Made by a program: the position numbers and the translations under genes. Under the pieces are notes generated by a model, which worked only from the letters and a program-made list of their open reading frames with translations, was not told the DNA's origin and did no database searches. 64,000 nt of DNA from Obelidium mucronatum (taxonomy: Eukaryota > Chytridiomycota > Chytridiomycetes > Chytridiales > Chytriomycetaceae): contig JAIVFH010000005.1 of the NCBI GenBank assembly GCA_025765595.1, forward strand, positions 1 through 64,000. Direction: 5' to 3'. Of this stretch, positions 9,942-24,594 are shown in pieces (the first letter of the stretch is position 1; every line of letters starts with the position of its first letter).

Positions 9942-12900
9942 ATGAAGAGAAAAAAATTGGAGATCCCTTTTTTCTGTGGAGACAATTCTCTTGGACTAAA
10001 CATCGGCCCAATGTCCAATTCAATTACCCTTGGCTTTATCAACAACTACTGCGCTATCGTGAATACCTTCACCAATGGCTCTTTGGTTTCAAACATGCCA
10101 GTCGAGTATGATCCCAACCTGATCGAGTTCTACGGGAATGGTGGATACGCGTTTTTCAATGATCTAATCATGCAGTTTGCAGTGGATTCAGTCAACAACA
10201 GTACTTTGATACTACCTGGTGTTCAAGTCGAAGTAAAGCGATTCACTGGTTAGTCTACGCAAGCAACACTTTGATCGCATTTCCGATTCCTTCCGAAAGT
10301 GACGTCATCTCTCGCTACATGCAGATTGCGGGGAGTATTATCCCGACGCCGACTGGGGATACTGGGGGAATTCTGGTGGCTTTGCATCTTCAATCATGTC
10401 TCAAGACATCAGTTTAGTCTATCCAGAAGTTGTAGGGATCATTGGAACAGAATATAGTACGACAGCAAGGTGAATTGTCAGGTTGACAGAATTTCTGGCA
10501 CACTATCGCATGCTTTTTTACCGCGCATAGCACAGACTTTAATCAAACACTACAAAAATTAAAACACAAATTTTATGTATAGAGGACCAGCGGAAGTACT
10601 ATCCAATAATAAGGTGATTGTTATCACCAGTTAAATAAATGCTACAATAACGTTATAATAAACTAGATTCCCTACTGCGGAGCCGGAACCGGAAGCCCCA
10701 GATTTAGTGATAAAAACAAGTACCCGTATTTCTGGAGACCTTCTGCATCGCTGGGTATTTTTTTTCTTCTTGTGCCGTTTTTGATAACAATCAACAAAAA
10801 AAAGGATGGGGAAACTACTTATACCAAGTTCTAAACACCTGGAACGTTTCAAGAATAGCAGTTATATACCAAACCGATAATGAAATAGGACTGCAATGTA
10901 GATATATTTGTCACTTGTACTTTGTTTTGCTAAATTATACTTCAAGTTGCTCTAGACACCATTAAAATTTTCACTGCTAGAAATGTGCAAATAAGTTTGC
11001 AGATCGGTATTACCAGTGATTTGTCTCGAGAAACTATCGGCTCGGTCGCCCAGTTTCTCAAACAATCGAATTCACGGTATATAAGCGTCCCAAATACTGA
11101 TTATTACTGCTCAACAGCAAAATATTGTATGTTTGTTTATCAGATATATTTTGGTGTCTGGATCCCAAGCTTTTGTTGGAAAGCTTGTTCTTGGATGCGG
11201 GAAACTTGGCGTTGTTGGACCCAATACCGTGTGGATGTCGCATAATAACCCAACCTTACCCAAATCTGCCGGTAATATAATCAAACTTTCGTGATTTATT
11301 TTCGGAATTTTAAGTTTTTCACCGCAGGAGCCAGTGATTATCGGTATTTCGGAGGGTTTATCCAATTGATCTCAAGGCAAGGAGGCAGTCAAGTACTCTT
11401 GGATCAAGTTCGCTCCCAATTTCCATATGCATTGGATGAAGACGAGTTTACATCAGTGTTTCAGTTGCACTTGTCCTATGATTGTGTAATGATGATGTGT
11501 CTTGGGTTGCATAATGTAATTAGAAACCTCCTTTTCAATTACTAACTCCCCCATTAAATTGATGTCCAAAACAGCTCATTGCATCGAAGCAAGTTACAGA
11601 TATGAAAAAACTAACCTCAGCTGAACTGCGAGAGGCAATGAACTTCACTCTCTTCAAAAACCTTGGTAGGGAATCTACTCTCTCCAATTTTATGCAAGAT
11701 ATAACTTACCCATACCGTATACATCGTTAGGATACGATGGCTTGAAGAATAGCCCAATGGTACTGAACGACTACGGCGATTTGAAAGTGTAAGAAAACAC
11801 ACCACAGCGTCCAGATTGAGTTCAATAACTATCGACACTACTCTTTTCTTAAGAGAGTTTTATGTTTGCTCATATACAGGAGATTATAGAAACAACTCCC
11901 TTATTGGGGTTGTGAATTTGGATGCCACAAAGTTCGTTACGTTTGGCCAGAACCTATCGACATTTTACGGCGGTAGGGACACCATAAATCCAATCTTTAA
12001 TAACTTCCACAAAAAAATGATGTTCATCTAACTTAATACATATTTTTTCTGCAGGAGCTTCGACCCCACCACCTGATGGCCGAACAATACCCTTGCAAGA
12101 GTTAAAAGTCGCTGAAAACAGCAAAGGACTTATAATCACCCTCTCGTGTATAGGATACGCGCTCTCAATTGCGTCCGTCTGGTTTCTTATACAATTCCGA
12201 ACTCATAAAGTTGTGCGTTCAACTTCATTCTGGCAAACTCTCTGGGTTACAGTCGGATGTCTACTTGGCTACGTTTATGTAGGACTCTACTCGGCCGGGC
12301 TTTCCTTTAGAATCTACTTGCTCAGACAAGGAGTGCTGGCCATCGGATATGGTATAACTCTTTCGAATTTGATTTGCAAAAACGCCTTGTTGGCTACAAT
12401 CGCGTCAAAAAAAGTACAAATCAAAGATCCGAGAAAGATTGTTTGGGGATATCGAGGAATCAATGCAGTAGCTGTGCTCATCGAAGCAGTTATGTTTTGT
12501 ATCCTGTCCTGCCGCCATTTTATTGATCACACAAAACAGATTCTGGTCGTCATCTATACCAGCAATGCGAAACCGACAGTACAAACCTATACCACAGAGT
12601 CGAACTATTTTCTTAGAGTTAATTTACCTGCATCGACAGCTGCCTCCGTAATGACGGGCTTCAACATTCTGATATTCCTCACTATCATCCCCACAACCTT
12701 CATGTCTGCACGACTTAAAACCTCCGAGCTAAACGAATCTGGAAGCCTGTTTTTCGTTGCAATCGTTTTAATTGCCTCGTATTGGCTGGTTCAGACACTT
12801 CCATCCCCATCAGATCCATACTCAGAACTCAAAGTGACAATTTGCATCTTTGTAGCAACTACTTTGATACTTTGCTTCACCGTGTTCCTCAAAATCAATG

Positions 12901-13537
12901 AGATCTTGTTCCCTAAAGTTGTTAATGCCGTTCGTTCCAAGATCAGACGCAGCAGTGCGGCAACTAGACTCGAATTTCATGGGGACAAGAATCGTGGATC
13001 TGTTACCGAATATCGCGCGTCAGTTACAGATGGAAAGATTCCCGGGTCAAACCGTGGCTCTTTTTTTGGAAAGGTGCGTGGCTCCTTTACTGGGGAATAT
13101 CGGCCTTCCGATGACCTTGGAAAAGTGCCTGTTACCAGAAAAACAAAACACAACTGGAAGAAATTGAAGCTGGTGCGTAGCTTTAACAAAACTATTAATA
13201 AGTCTTTGGAATGTTTAATTTTACATTCTAACAGACGCAAGCGCGATATATTTATAAATTTGGCCAGGATCGCTTTGGATTCCTTGTACCATGGTACCAA
13301 GGTGTCTGCGAGTTAAACAAATCAGAATCTCGGATTTGGATTACTTTTCTTGGAGTTGGGACTGCGCATTCCATTGCTGTAGTTGGAAGTGGAGTAGAAA
13401 TGATTGATGAAGGAGTGTTTCTCATCATCCGGAACGCAAATCCTTTTGCTCAGATTAGACTTGAATTTGAAAGCAACGACATTGCGCGCTCATTTCGCGA
13501 AGAATTAAAAGACGAAATCGAAGCCATGTCTCAGTGA
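9942..13537 (+). CDS. Class C G-protein-coupled receptor (GABA-B/mGluR-like)
   Basis: A seven-helix receptor with a large extracellular ligand-binding domain. Thirteen exons join without a single frame error: to 10248, 10325-10469, 10583-10613, 10667-10754, 10805-10897, 10947-11076, 11144-11271, 11328-11515, 11575-11665, 11731-11788, 11854-11972, 12055-13172 and 13235-13537 (about 932 aa). Residues up to about 450 form an ANF-receptor (periplasmic-binding-like) domain, seen in YPEVVGIIGTEYSTTARGPAE, KIPYCGAG, KYPYFWRPSAS and TWNVSRIAVIYQTD. Residues from about 475 form the 7tm_3 domain, with RTHKVVRSTSFWQTL after TM1. There is no cysteine-rich linker, as in GABA-B receptors. The last exon adds about 100 residues of an unrecognised domain. 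The true N-terminus, which should carry a signal peptide, is not resolved. The ligand is unknown. Confidence 0.88.
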
Positions 13538-13574
13538 TAAACGCTTTCTTTTTTTCTTCGAATAATAAACAACA

Positions 13575-14990
13575 ATGTCAAACACTTCTCGTTTTTTGGG
13601 GTTTAAGGGCAAAGTCAACCGAAGCCCGTTTGTTGCAACTCCGGCTCCGGTTCTTTCTGATCTTCCAACTGCAACGCCGCATGCTGTTCGTCCAAGGAAG
13701 AGGCCATCTTCGCAAGTTGCTTACATTGACTGGGAGAGGTTAGATGGACACACTCTCGTCAGTGGAATTCAGGATCAGCTATTGTGGGGCGAACAGAGGA
13801 AAGCCTGGGCCATGTACAAACAGGTTTCTTCCATCTTGACTTTGTTTCTTCGTTCTCTGTCTCTAAACCTTGGCCTCAGCTTCACTCTCTCACCCACACA
13901 GAAAAACCTGGTCAAATAGACCCATCTCTCCTCCTTCCAGCCTCAGATCACGCGAAAATTCTGAGCCATCTGACTCAACATTTGCTTCCTTCTCTCGCAG
14001 CTGTCAACTGCCGAATTGGTGGTTTTAAACATGAAGCGGGCGGGATACGCACTAGATGTTCGAGACTACAACAACTTGATGTTAATCTATCACCGAAACG
14101 ATGATTTAAGAAGCGTCGTGGAAGCATTTGAATCTCTCTCCACCAACTCATACCCATTACTGCGGTCCAAGGTTTCCGTCTTACCACCTTTACGTTTATC
14201 AATGGCCGCTCCATCTGTGACTGCTAGAGCACCGTTTCGCCGTGTCGTTCCGAACTTGAGATCCTTTCATATTCTCATGTCCGCTTATGCTTCCACTGGA
14301 AGAGTCCTTGAAACCACCTCAACTTTCAAGGAATTGACGGCTTTACATCCAACCGCAGCTGTAGATCCAACTGCCTATGCCTTATTAATATCCGCATACG
14401 GAAACAGCTCTCGTCGCGGTCCTCAAGATCTGGAATCTGTCAAATCCCTCTTTGAAACATACAACAACTTTAAAAAGCCAGATCGCCGGGTTCTGGATGC
14501 AGCTGTGCGTGGATTGGGTTTCTGTGGAGACTTTGACGCAGCAAAACGGGTTTTTGAAGGGTATGAATCGGTTTACGGGGTTCTCGAGTATGGTCTTGAG
14601 AGTGTGGATTCAATGATGGCAGTTTTGCAAGTGTTTGGAGACTGTGCGGGTGGGGAGGCTTTGTATTCAAGGTTTTTTGAAGGGGGTCCTGTGGGGGAGT
14701 ATGCGCCGTTCTTTGATATGCCGCTAGGTTCAACTGTTAAGTCTTTGATGCGTCTGAATCTTTCAGCTGGTAACTCGAGACGTGTTAAAGATCTGTTTGA
14801 GAATACTTTGAAGGCCACCCAGCTGGCGGATGGCGAGGCGCATGAAATAATGGTGAATTGCTACTTGAATGATGGAAATATCGAAGCTGCTCAACAATTA
14901 TTTGATTTCATGCAAGTGAGAGGGTATAGAATTGGGCAAGAACTCTTGGATATGATGGAGACCGCCACAGAATCTGTTAAATTTCAATAA
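13575..14990 (+). CDS. Pentatricopeptide-repeat (PPR) protein
   Basis: A helical-repeat protein of the PPR type, normally acting in organelle RNA metabolism. The reading starts at ATG 13575 with a basic N-terminus (MSNTSRFLGFKGKVNR) that could be a mitochondrial presequence. From about 14010 a long clean frame shows PPR-like 35-residue units: YALDVRDYNNLMLIYHRND, PNLRSFHILMSAYASTGRV, DPTAYALLISAYGNSS and AHEIMVNCYLNDGNIEAAQQ. Between 13820 and 14010 there is an intron (GTTTCT near 13825 to CACACAG near 13903) and at least one frame irregularity, so exon joins in that part are unresolved. The start lies only 37 bp after the GPCR stop on the same strand. Confidence 0.8.
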
Positions 14991-15498
14991 ATGAACACCC
15001 ATCAAGCAAACCTCGACAGTGCTGTAGCAGCCATGATTAAGATGATATATGACCAAGCGCAGATGCTACGAGCGAGTTGGATCCGGTCCTTCTGGTTATC
15101 TAAGCAAAAAAAGCACTAAAGGAATGTATCATCTGCTGGTTAATGAATAGTACTCGTCACAGTTTAAGCCTGTTATTGCTGCTCTCACAAATGGAGCATG
15201 GTTTTAGCTCTTTGCTTTGATATGGACGGGATTGTACAATTTACTCAGAAAGGAAAATGTTCAGTAGATACTTCAATGCCTCGGCTCCAAGAAGGCGATA
15301 CACCATCAACATCTATTAAGGCAAAAAATAAATTTTGTGAATTACCGAAAGTTCAGTTGTAATTCAAGTTTGTGGTGTCTGATACCAAAAGTTGCAAATG
15401 TACAGAATGCGAATCAAAACGACAGCTCATTTCAATAGTTCAATGCACTTTATTGCACTTAAGCGTCAACAAGAAAATTACGTCGATGTATCGTTTTG
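14991..15498. other. Intergenic, nothing recognised
   Basis: Between the convergent PPR and zinc-cluster genes no coding frame, RNA gene or repeat could be supported. The segment probably holds both 3' UTRs. Confidence 0.5.
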
Positions 15499-16041
15499 CT
15501 ACATGTCAATCCGTTCAAGGTTGGCGGAAAGACACCCATCAAACCAGTTTAAGATCGCTTCTAGAGCTCGACTCCGAAGATCTGTGGATTCTGAATTATC
15601 CAAGTGGATGAACTCGGAAAAGAAGGACTCTTCGGAGGCCGTGGAGAATTCTGGCGATGAAACGGCGCCAAAACCATCGTAGATCGACAACTTCGGTTCT
15701 GGAGTGTGTCTCCACGATTGAAGCACGACCGAGCTATAGAGGTTTTGCAGTGAAAGGCTGGATAAGCATGAGGCATCTTGATGGTAAGTTGGCGATTCAA
15801 GGTTGGTTGTTGGTGTCATATTTGTATGCGACCCATGCTGATGCTTGACACTGGGATAGTCGCTTCGCTTCATATCGATTGATTTCCTAGGGGTTGCATA
15901 CTCGTAGTCGCAGGTTCGTCCTATACGTTTACATCGACTACATTCTGGCTTGGTAACGTCACACCGCTTCCTAGCTAGCTTGCAACTTGCACACGGGACT
16001 GGCCGCTTCCATTGCTCTCGATCAAGTTTCTTCCGACTCAT
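15499..16041 (-). CDS. Short Zn(II)2Cys6 transcription factor
   Basis: A single exon encodes 180 aa. The N-terminal binuclear zinc cluster is complete: C-x2-C-x6-C-x6-C-x2-C-x6-C starting at PCASCKLARKRC, with the usual basic residues between Cys2 and Cys3. The remaining 130 residues are Ser-rich and end in an acidic-hydrophobic tail (EESFFSEFIHLDN...ILNWFDGCL) that could be an activation domain. There is no middle homology region, so it is much shorter than the 600-1,000 aa Gal4-type factors. The gene at 58791 is a paralogue with the same N-terminal frame M-[ST]-RKK-x2-RE-x-W-x-RP-x-PC. Targets are unknown. Confidence 0.85.
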   Translation of the reverse strand: MSRKKLDREQWKRPVPCASCKLARKRCDVTKPECSRCKRIGRTCDYEYATPRKSIDMKRSDYPSVKHQHGSHTNMTPTTNLESPTYHQDASCLSSLSLQNLYSSVVLQSWRHTPEPKLSIYDGFGAVSSPEFSTASEESFFSEFIHLDNSESTDLRSRALEAILNWFDGCLSANLERIDM

Positions 16042-16312
16042 TAATATTGTAATTGTGGCCTTTTTTTGCCCATGACTAAGTCGTGAATTTGATGGTGATA
16101 AAAAACTGAGTGAGAGCTGCCGGGGGTGCTTGAGCGGATCACCTTCCGAAGACCGAAGTACACTCTAAACCTACCTCCTGGGTCTTTGTGAGATGATAAT
16201 ATGCAATTTCGTATACATAGGAAATGTGGAAGTGACCAAACCAGGTGCTTCAGTCGAAGGCACTCTTCAAGTTGGCTCTTAACTCTTGGCAGTTAGGGTT
16301 AGGGTTTTAATC

Positions 16313-19300
16313 CTATATCTGAACACCATCTTGATCAACCCAATCATCATCATCTTCTCCATTCGCCAGTAGTGGTATATTTTCACCATCAACAGCAATT
16401 TCAGCACCAACAGCAGCACCACCAGCCATTTGTGTCTCAGCTGCTTGGGCAATCGGTGGAACAGCCACTGGTTCACCCAGGTTTCGCAACCTCCTTCCCA
16501 CTAGATAATGCTCATCTCGAACTTGATCCATCCATCTCTTAACCGACCTTCTTGTTGTCCGCACAAACTCATACAGTAAAAATAGGGCCATTAGTCCAGG
16601 TACAAGGAGACGCGAGAGAAGATCGTTCATTTCAGCGCCCGGTTCTGACACTGACAAATAAATCCATAAGCTCACATGTACAAAAAAAAGAAATAAAAAT
16701 TTGCATGTCACGTACCACCATCACCATCCAAATAAGCCATGAATAGAAAGACAAACGGCGGTAAAAATATCAATCCGACAGAAATCAATACCACAGGAAG
16801 AATAACTTTCAGAGCAACAGGTCGAAGCTCTAATCGATGTAAACCTCCTTGCCGAATTTGGTCCCGCGCCTAATTCAGTCTGGTGAGAAATCAAAATCAA
16901 GTTGGTGAAGAAACACCAACCTGAACTAAAACACGTCTGAGTTCTGTATCAGGAGCATTCATGATAATAGAGTGTATAACTTTGGTGTAGATTGCACCCA
17001 AAGCCCAATCTTGCAAAATGAAAAACACACGCGTTTGTGCCTTGTCTCCAACAAACGGAATCACGACATAAATCTCGAAAAGTAATCCAAGCAACACAGG
17101 AACAGCTATGCCAACCCAGAACTGCGATAAACAAGGCTTTCGAGGACTGGGTAAAAAAATTTGTTGAGTGCAAAAAAACACAAAAAAGCAATTCAAGAAT
17201 TAACACACCGTTACAATATGCATCAACGTATTGTCATACGCCCAATTGGCACCTTCCACTGCAGCTTTCCACAGTTTTTCGCCAGTACTTCCAGGATTTG
17301 TGTCATCTAGCAAAGCTCGTCGATAATGTTCGCGGACAGCCAAAGTGCATTTATATAGCCAAATCAGAGCAATAGTGACACCGACAAACACCAACAAGCC
17401 AAAAGAGAGCGAAAAGAGGTCATGAACAGGTAAGTCGGGTCTACCAATCGTACTGCTTGTTCCGAGAGAGGTGCTGTTTCCTGTTGAAAGGAGTCGGAAG
17501 CGACGCAGTAACTGCGATGAGGTGACGTTGATTGAAATATCTGGCAAGTTTGGTGAAGTTCCATTGGTTGATGGTAATACTAGTGGTGCCAAAGGCTGGT
17601 TCGTGAAGTAGTTGTGGAGCGCTACAAAAAATAACCGCCCAACATATACTTCAAACACGACGTTCAGCAAAATACAGAATAAAAATCAAATAAAATCCCA
17701 CTTACATGGACCCATCGTTAAGAAAACGGCCAGGCTGACTCCGAATAGCCATTGGAAGAAAACAAGACCCAACAAACGAAGCCTTAAATTTGAGGGAACA
17801 TACACTCGTATCCAATTTGCTTTGATATCGTCTTCGTTTTCGTCAACGCGCCCCACCAGTGGTGCGTCTCTAGCCATTGGAATCATCACCTTTGTGCCGG
17901 GCTTCAAAGGAATTCGATCATGATTGGGAACCCGAAGGTACGGCGTTGCGCGGTGACTCTGCTGGGGAAGAATCGCAGGAGGCACAAGAAGGGTAGCTTC
18001 AACTCCCTGGTTCGCAGTTGTATCCTCAATCTCAGCTGGATTTTCCAACTCAGGTGCAAGATCTGGCAGCGCATTCGCCGTCCGCATCACCAGCCACATC
18101 ACCATCCCCTTGCTCGTCAAACAGCTTCACAACAAGAGGATCATCTCCAACCTCGCCATTCTCTTCATCCACTTTCCTTTCCCCAAACAAGAAATTCGTC
18201 AACCGAAGTCTCCGCGCAGCAAACCGGAAATACATCTTCAACACTGACACAATCAGCTCTTTCGGTTTGATCCAGGACATAACAGCAGGAGCCACGAAAT
18301 GGAAAATCAACAAGTCAATCGGGAATTCACTCAGCGGTTCACTAAACTCCCATTTCACCGGCCAAAACATGGCCGCCCCGCCATCCCGTTTGGTCCCAAT
18401 CAAATGCTGCACAACATGGACCATACCCACGTATCCACCAATCGTTGATATCACAACAACCGCATACATCATCGCACCGAATGAAAGCTTCCTCAATTGC
18501 GTGAGGACTGGTTTCTCCAAGATATCTTGCATCGGATGAAACTGTGGGTCCTCGGGATCACGAATGAACCAGACAACTCCTGGACGAACCACTTTTCGTA
18601 CACTTTGGACGTATCCAGCAAATTGGAACATGAAGGTTGTGCCTGCCAGCCAGTGTAGGAAATAGGAAGTCCATGGGTACGCGTTGTAGAAAACAAGGCG
18701 CGTTGAAATGGTTGTATCAGGTCCGAAGCAACTCAATGTACATAAATCAATGAGAAGGCCGCAAAAGGTGGGGAACATTCCCAGCTCGATTGTAATGAAG
18801 AAGGAGAACTTGATGGCCAAGAATAAGAATCTGAATCCCCTATAAAACATACGTTTCAAAGTTTGGGCGTAGGGATGTCTCAGATGACCAGATCGGCGCT
18901 GGGGAGTGACAACCAACAAATTAGAACTCATTAAGCAATCAACAAAACAAGCAACTCACAGCATGATGATAAAGCACAAAAGTGATTGTAAAGTATCCAG
19001 CAATAACTGCAGCTACCAAATCAGAAACGTATTCAAATCGTTGACCCTTTTCTTCATGGTGTTGCTCAATAATTGTTCCATTGTCGCTGATATTTCCCGT
19101 CACTCCAATGGAGACAACAACGGATTTGAATTGCGAAGTTGGCTCAACATTGGACCCCTTATCGATCTGATCTACGATAATCCTTCAGCACTGCAGGCTC
19201 GCCGTGCTGTGCTCCCTCAGGAATAGCCTCCGGCACTGTGCCATTCGAATTTTCCCAAACAACTTCAGTTGAATTCACCGTCGCCGTGAAAATTGGCCGC

Positions 19301-22300
19301 GACAGCTGCAACTGTTGCATTCGAAACAGTAACCAACCCGCTCCATTTAACCAAAACAACCAACCCATCAACAATTGGGTCCAAAACCGGGTCAGTCAAT
19401 GTCTCCAGTAATTTTACACCAAAGTCGATGCCATCCTTCACAACCCCGTAATAAACATCGAAGAACAACCACAGCATGAGACGGCCCACCATGTATGGGA
19501 CCCAGCCGCCGGCTCCCAGTGCGGCAAATACAATAAACAGCGCCAGCGCAAAGTTTTGGAGCAGCATATCAATTGGGCCTTGGATTCCAACCAGTTCCAT
19601 AAACGCGTTCATATCTCCTTGCGCTTGTACTTCCGCCGCAATACCGTCAGGCCCAAGTTCAAGGTTCACGTTGAGGTTAAACCCGTCGTTATTATTGCCG
19701 GCGTTGTTGTTATTGTTGTTGACATTTTGAGCTCTCAGATCAATCTGCTGTGCTTGGAGTTGTGGTTGCGCAGCCAGTCGACGCCGTTCAACTTCTTGCA
19801 ACCGCAACTCCTCCCGCCTCAAAATATTCTGCAACGCCTGCTCGTTCCGCAATTCGCGTTCTTCCCTAATTCGGTCCAACTCATCTTCAGCTTCGAATTG
19901 TTCCGGCTCTCGGTTTCTAGCCTCCCCCTCGTCATGTTCAAGTGTTCTAGATCTCTTGCGGCGTATAAACTGGTCCCGATCTTCCTCTGCATCGTTTTCA
20001 GCTGCAGCAATGGCTTCCTCTTCATCTTCTTTGAATCGAAGCCAGTCCTGAAAGAGCTGCTCCTCGCCAAGTGGATCAACCAAAGGAGCATTTACCGCAT
20101 CGCCTCCAAAAGTTGTTCCTGCGAGTGGCGCTTCAAAGTCAAAAGTTGACATTCGTGGAGCTGTTGGCTGCGCAGGGCAACGGTTGTGTGCGTTCCGCCA
20201 AAGGTTGCTGAACTTCAGGGCTTGTCTTTCTGCTTCGCAGAGAATATCCATGTGAAGGTGGTCTTGTCTCGCTACTCGCAATACTTTCAACTGGCGACTT
20301 CGGTTCTACTTCGCTCATGCGTTTTTTCCCTTTCCCAGAGTACGATTCCTCAAATTCCTTAATAAGGGCTTCAAACTCTTCATTATGCTCCTACTTCAGC
20401 TGGACGGTTGCTTGCTGCTACTACCGCTGCCTGGTTGGAGCAGCACTGCTGCTACTGCTGCCGCCTGGAGCACCGCTACTACTTCCGCCCAACGGAACCA
20501 TGCCTCGAATTGGTATCACCGGACGATGTACAACGGGCCTTTGATGGCCACCCCGCGAACTCATGTACATTCCCAACTCCCGAATAACCTCCAAATCTTC
20601 CTCCACACTCCTCATTGTATTCAGCGCTTTTCCTGGCGGCTGGTGCTCAGAGACCTCTTCAAAAAAGCTCGCTTCCTTTTCCTTCTTTTCCCTCTCCATC
20701 TCAATCGCTCTCGCCCGACTCCTCGTCAACCGGCCAGTGATTTTCTCAACCTTTTCTGTCTCGGCCACTGCAAGGTTCTCACTGTTCACTTCTTCGCTTA
20801 TACTCCTACGACGCAGTTTCGTCCCCTTCAAATCCTTCTCAACACTTTCCACAAGCGCTTGAATCTCATCCAACCCTTTCCCACCACCAAGATTCTCCAC
20901 CCCAGAAACACTCTGCTCAAACGCTTCCAACACAACACTTCTCGCTTCTAGACTCAGGCCACTGTCACTCAACGCTTCCTTGACTCTCTCCACGGCTTCC
21001 TCCCGGTATATCCCAATGACACCCCGCATCTCTTCGTCTTTTACTTTCGCAGCTTCCACGGCCAAGTGCGCAGCATTCGCGACAAGGTGTCGATGCGCTT
21101 CATCTTGCTGTGCATTGAAAGTCGTTCGAAACAGGCTGACAACCTGCTCGCTGTCCAGAGTTTGGTTTTCAAGCGCATGTTGGAACGTTTTCTGGTGCGC
21201 GTTTTGGAGGTTCTGCAGACTCCGTGTTGTATTTATTTGAGACGCTGTCGGGTGACCATGGTTGTGGTGTCTTTGCCGATCCGCCGGTCGCGCTGCCGCT
21301 CCTGCGTCCAGCTCTGGACCTAGAGGTTGTCGTTGAGGTGCTACGGCGGCAGCGGCCGGACGAACACCGCGACGCACACGTCTTGCAGGGGCAGGAGCCG
21401 CGGGTGGCGCTTGTCCCCCGCCGCCACCACCACCAAGGGCGTTTGGCCCGCCAGCGAGGAACTCGGCAGCGTCTACACCGTCTGGGACGTTGATTGGGTT
21501 TCCAGCGCCGTCGACGGGTGTGTTAAGGACAATGTATTCCTTGATGCAGAGGAGCGCGATGGCTACAATGATGAGGATGGATAAGAGGATTTGTCCTTCA
21601 AAGACGTCCGCGCAGAACTTTCTGTTTTGGTGGTATGGATATGTTTTGAATAACTCTGGGGGAAAAAAAAAAAACTGTCGCCTTCGGCGATGAAGTTCCA
21701 ACAAAACTTAACTTGATGATTGGAATCCATTCGCCAAAATCCTTCTTGAACTCCGCAGCTGAAGAAGCAGCAGAAGACCCAGAATAATGACTAGTAGAGC
21801 CAGTTTCATTGCCAGCCACATGAACAAGAGCAAGAGGAAACGCCCCATCAAAAGAATTCCAGATTGTATCATTCACGCCAACTATGGATGCGACAAATTG
21901 CAGATATTCGATCGTAAAGTTGAGAGCAGGAGTGAACAGAGAGGTTCTCTGTTGTATACGATACGGTGTTTCTGTTGATGTCAAGTTGACGATTGGTGAT
22001 GAAGTTGATGTATTTGAAATGATGGCCGTCAAAGTCTGGTTCCCAAAAGTTCCACTTGCTGGATTTGAACCACTGCCACCATCAAATAATAACAGAGTGG
22101 GCTCAAACCAGAAGCGAAACATGCATACTGAGAGGTATGGCAGTAAAATCAACCACACAAAGATGGCAAAAACGACTCGGACATAGAACTTTAACGCTCT
22201 CAATGCTTTGCGAAGAATAATCGAGGTAAAAAAGTTGATCGAGATTGACTGCGGGGTATTTGGATTGTAGACTTTGATATTGGAGTCACTCGTTTAGTAT

Positions 22301-22581
22301 GAAAACTCTCGTGGCCTGCTTCCACACAGAACTCACTTGGTGTAAAGTTGTACTTAAAGTTGCATATTTCGCAGTGCTTTTTCCTAGAGTGTGACAGCCA
22401 TTCTTCGAGACTGTAAATATTGTTTGTAATGTGTCAGTGGGCGTTGGTGAAACGCCTTCCGCCGTACTCACCACTCCTGATGTACGTATTTCATGGAGCC
22501 ACTGCATTTGCATGGATGGTAGAGTGGATTATCGGGCGACCCCTGTGCCCGACAGACTCGACAAATCAGGTCATCAGCCAT
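16313..22581 (-). CDS. SSM4: ER membrane RING-CH ubiquitin ligase Doa10/Ssm4 (MARCH6)
   Basis: This E3 ligase sits in the ER/inner nuclear membrane and marks misfolded and short-lived proteins for ERAD. Exon 1 (22472-22581) and exon 2 (22337-22410) encode the RING-CH finger: [22 protein letters not shown], then [21 protein letters not shown], ending FTPIYNPNTP as in MARCH6. Long membrane-rich exons follow. A low-complexity loop (Ala/Pro, Asn and Glu-rich coiled coil, about 20000-21470) separates the first helices from the core. The conserved TD domain lies around 18150-18850 ([51 protein letters not shown]). The C-terminus has [19 protein letters not shown] and [10 protein letters not shown]. 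Several frame irregularities (near 21716, 20420, 20150 and 19150-19260) look like base-call errors. The start is 82 bp from the divergent kinase gene. Confidence 0.93.
21678..21690 (-). repeat. Intronic mini-hairpin (C-GAA-G loop)
   Basis: TCGCC-TTC-GGCGA is a perfect 5 bp stem with a 3-nt loop. It lies in a short Doa10 intron next to a run of twelve A's. On the transcribed (minus) strand the loop reads GAA. It belongs to the same motif class as 23708-23768 and 60246-60450. Confidence 0.7.
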
Positions 22582-22663
22582 TGATTTGGGTTTATTTATT
22601 TGATTTATTTGCAATTTAAAAGACTGTTGATTTCACACCACACACCACTCTCACACACCCCGA
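22582..22663. promoter_or_regulatory. 82 bp divergent promoter of SSM4 and the CK2-like kinase
   Basis: The start codons of the two divergent genes are separated by 82 bp, so promoter and 5' UTR sequences must overlap. The stretch contains ACACACCACTCTCACACACC close to the kinase start. No TATA box is clear. Confidence 0.4.
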
Positions 22664-24532
<1,869 letters not shown>

Positions 24533-24594
24533 AGTGCATAAAGATGTAAGAACCAAGCATTCGAAAAAAAAAATAGTACACCCAAAACCAACCA

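Noticed and set aside
15001..15370. Possible tRNA or small RNA gene
   Set aside because: No A/B box pair or cloverleaf could be drawn, and no other RNA signature was found.
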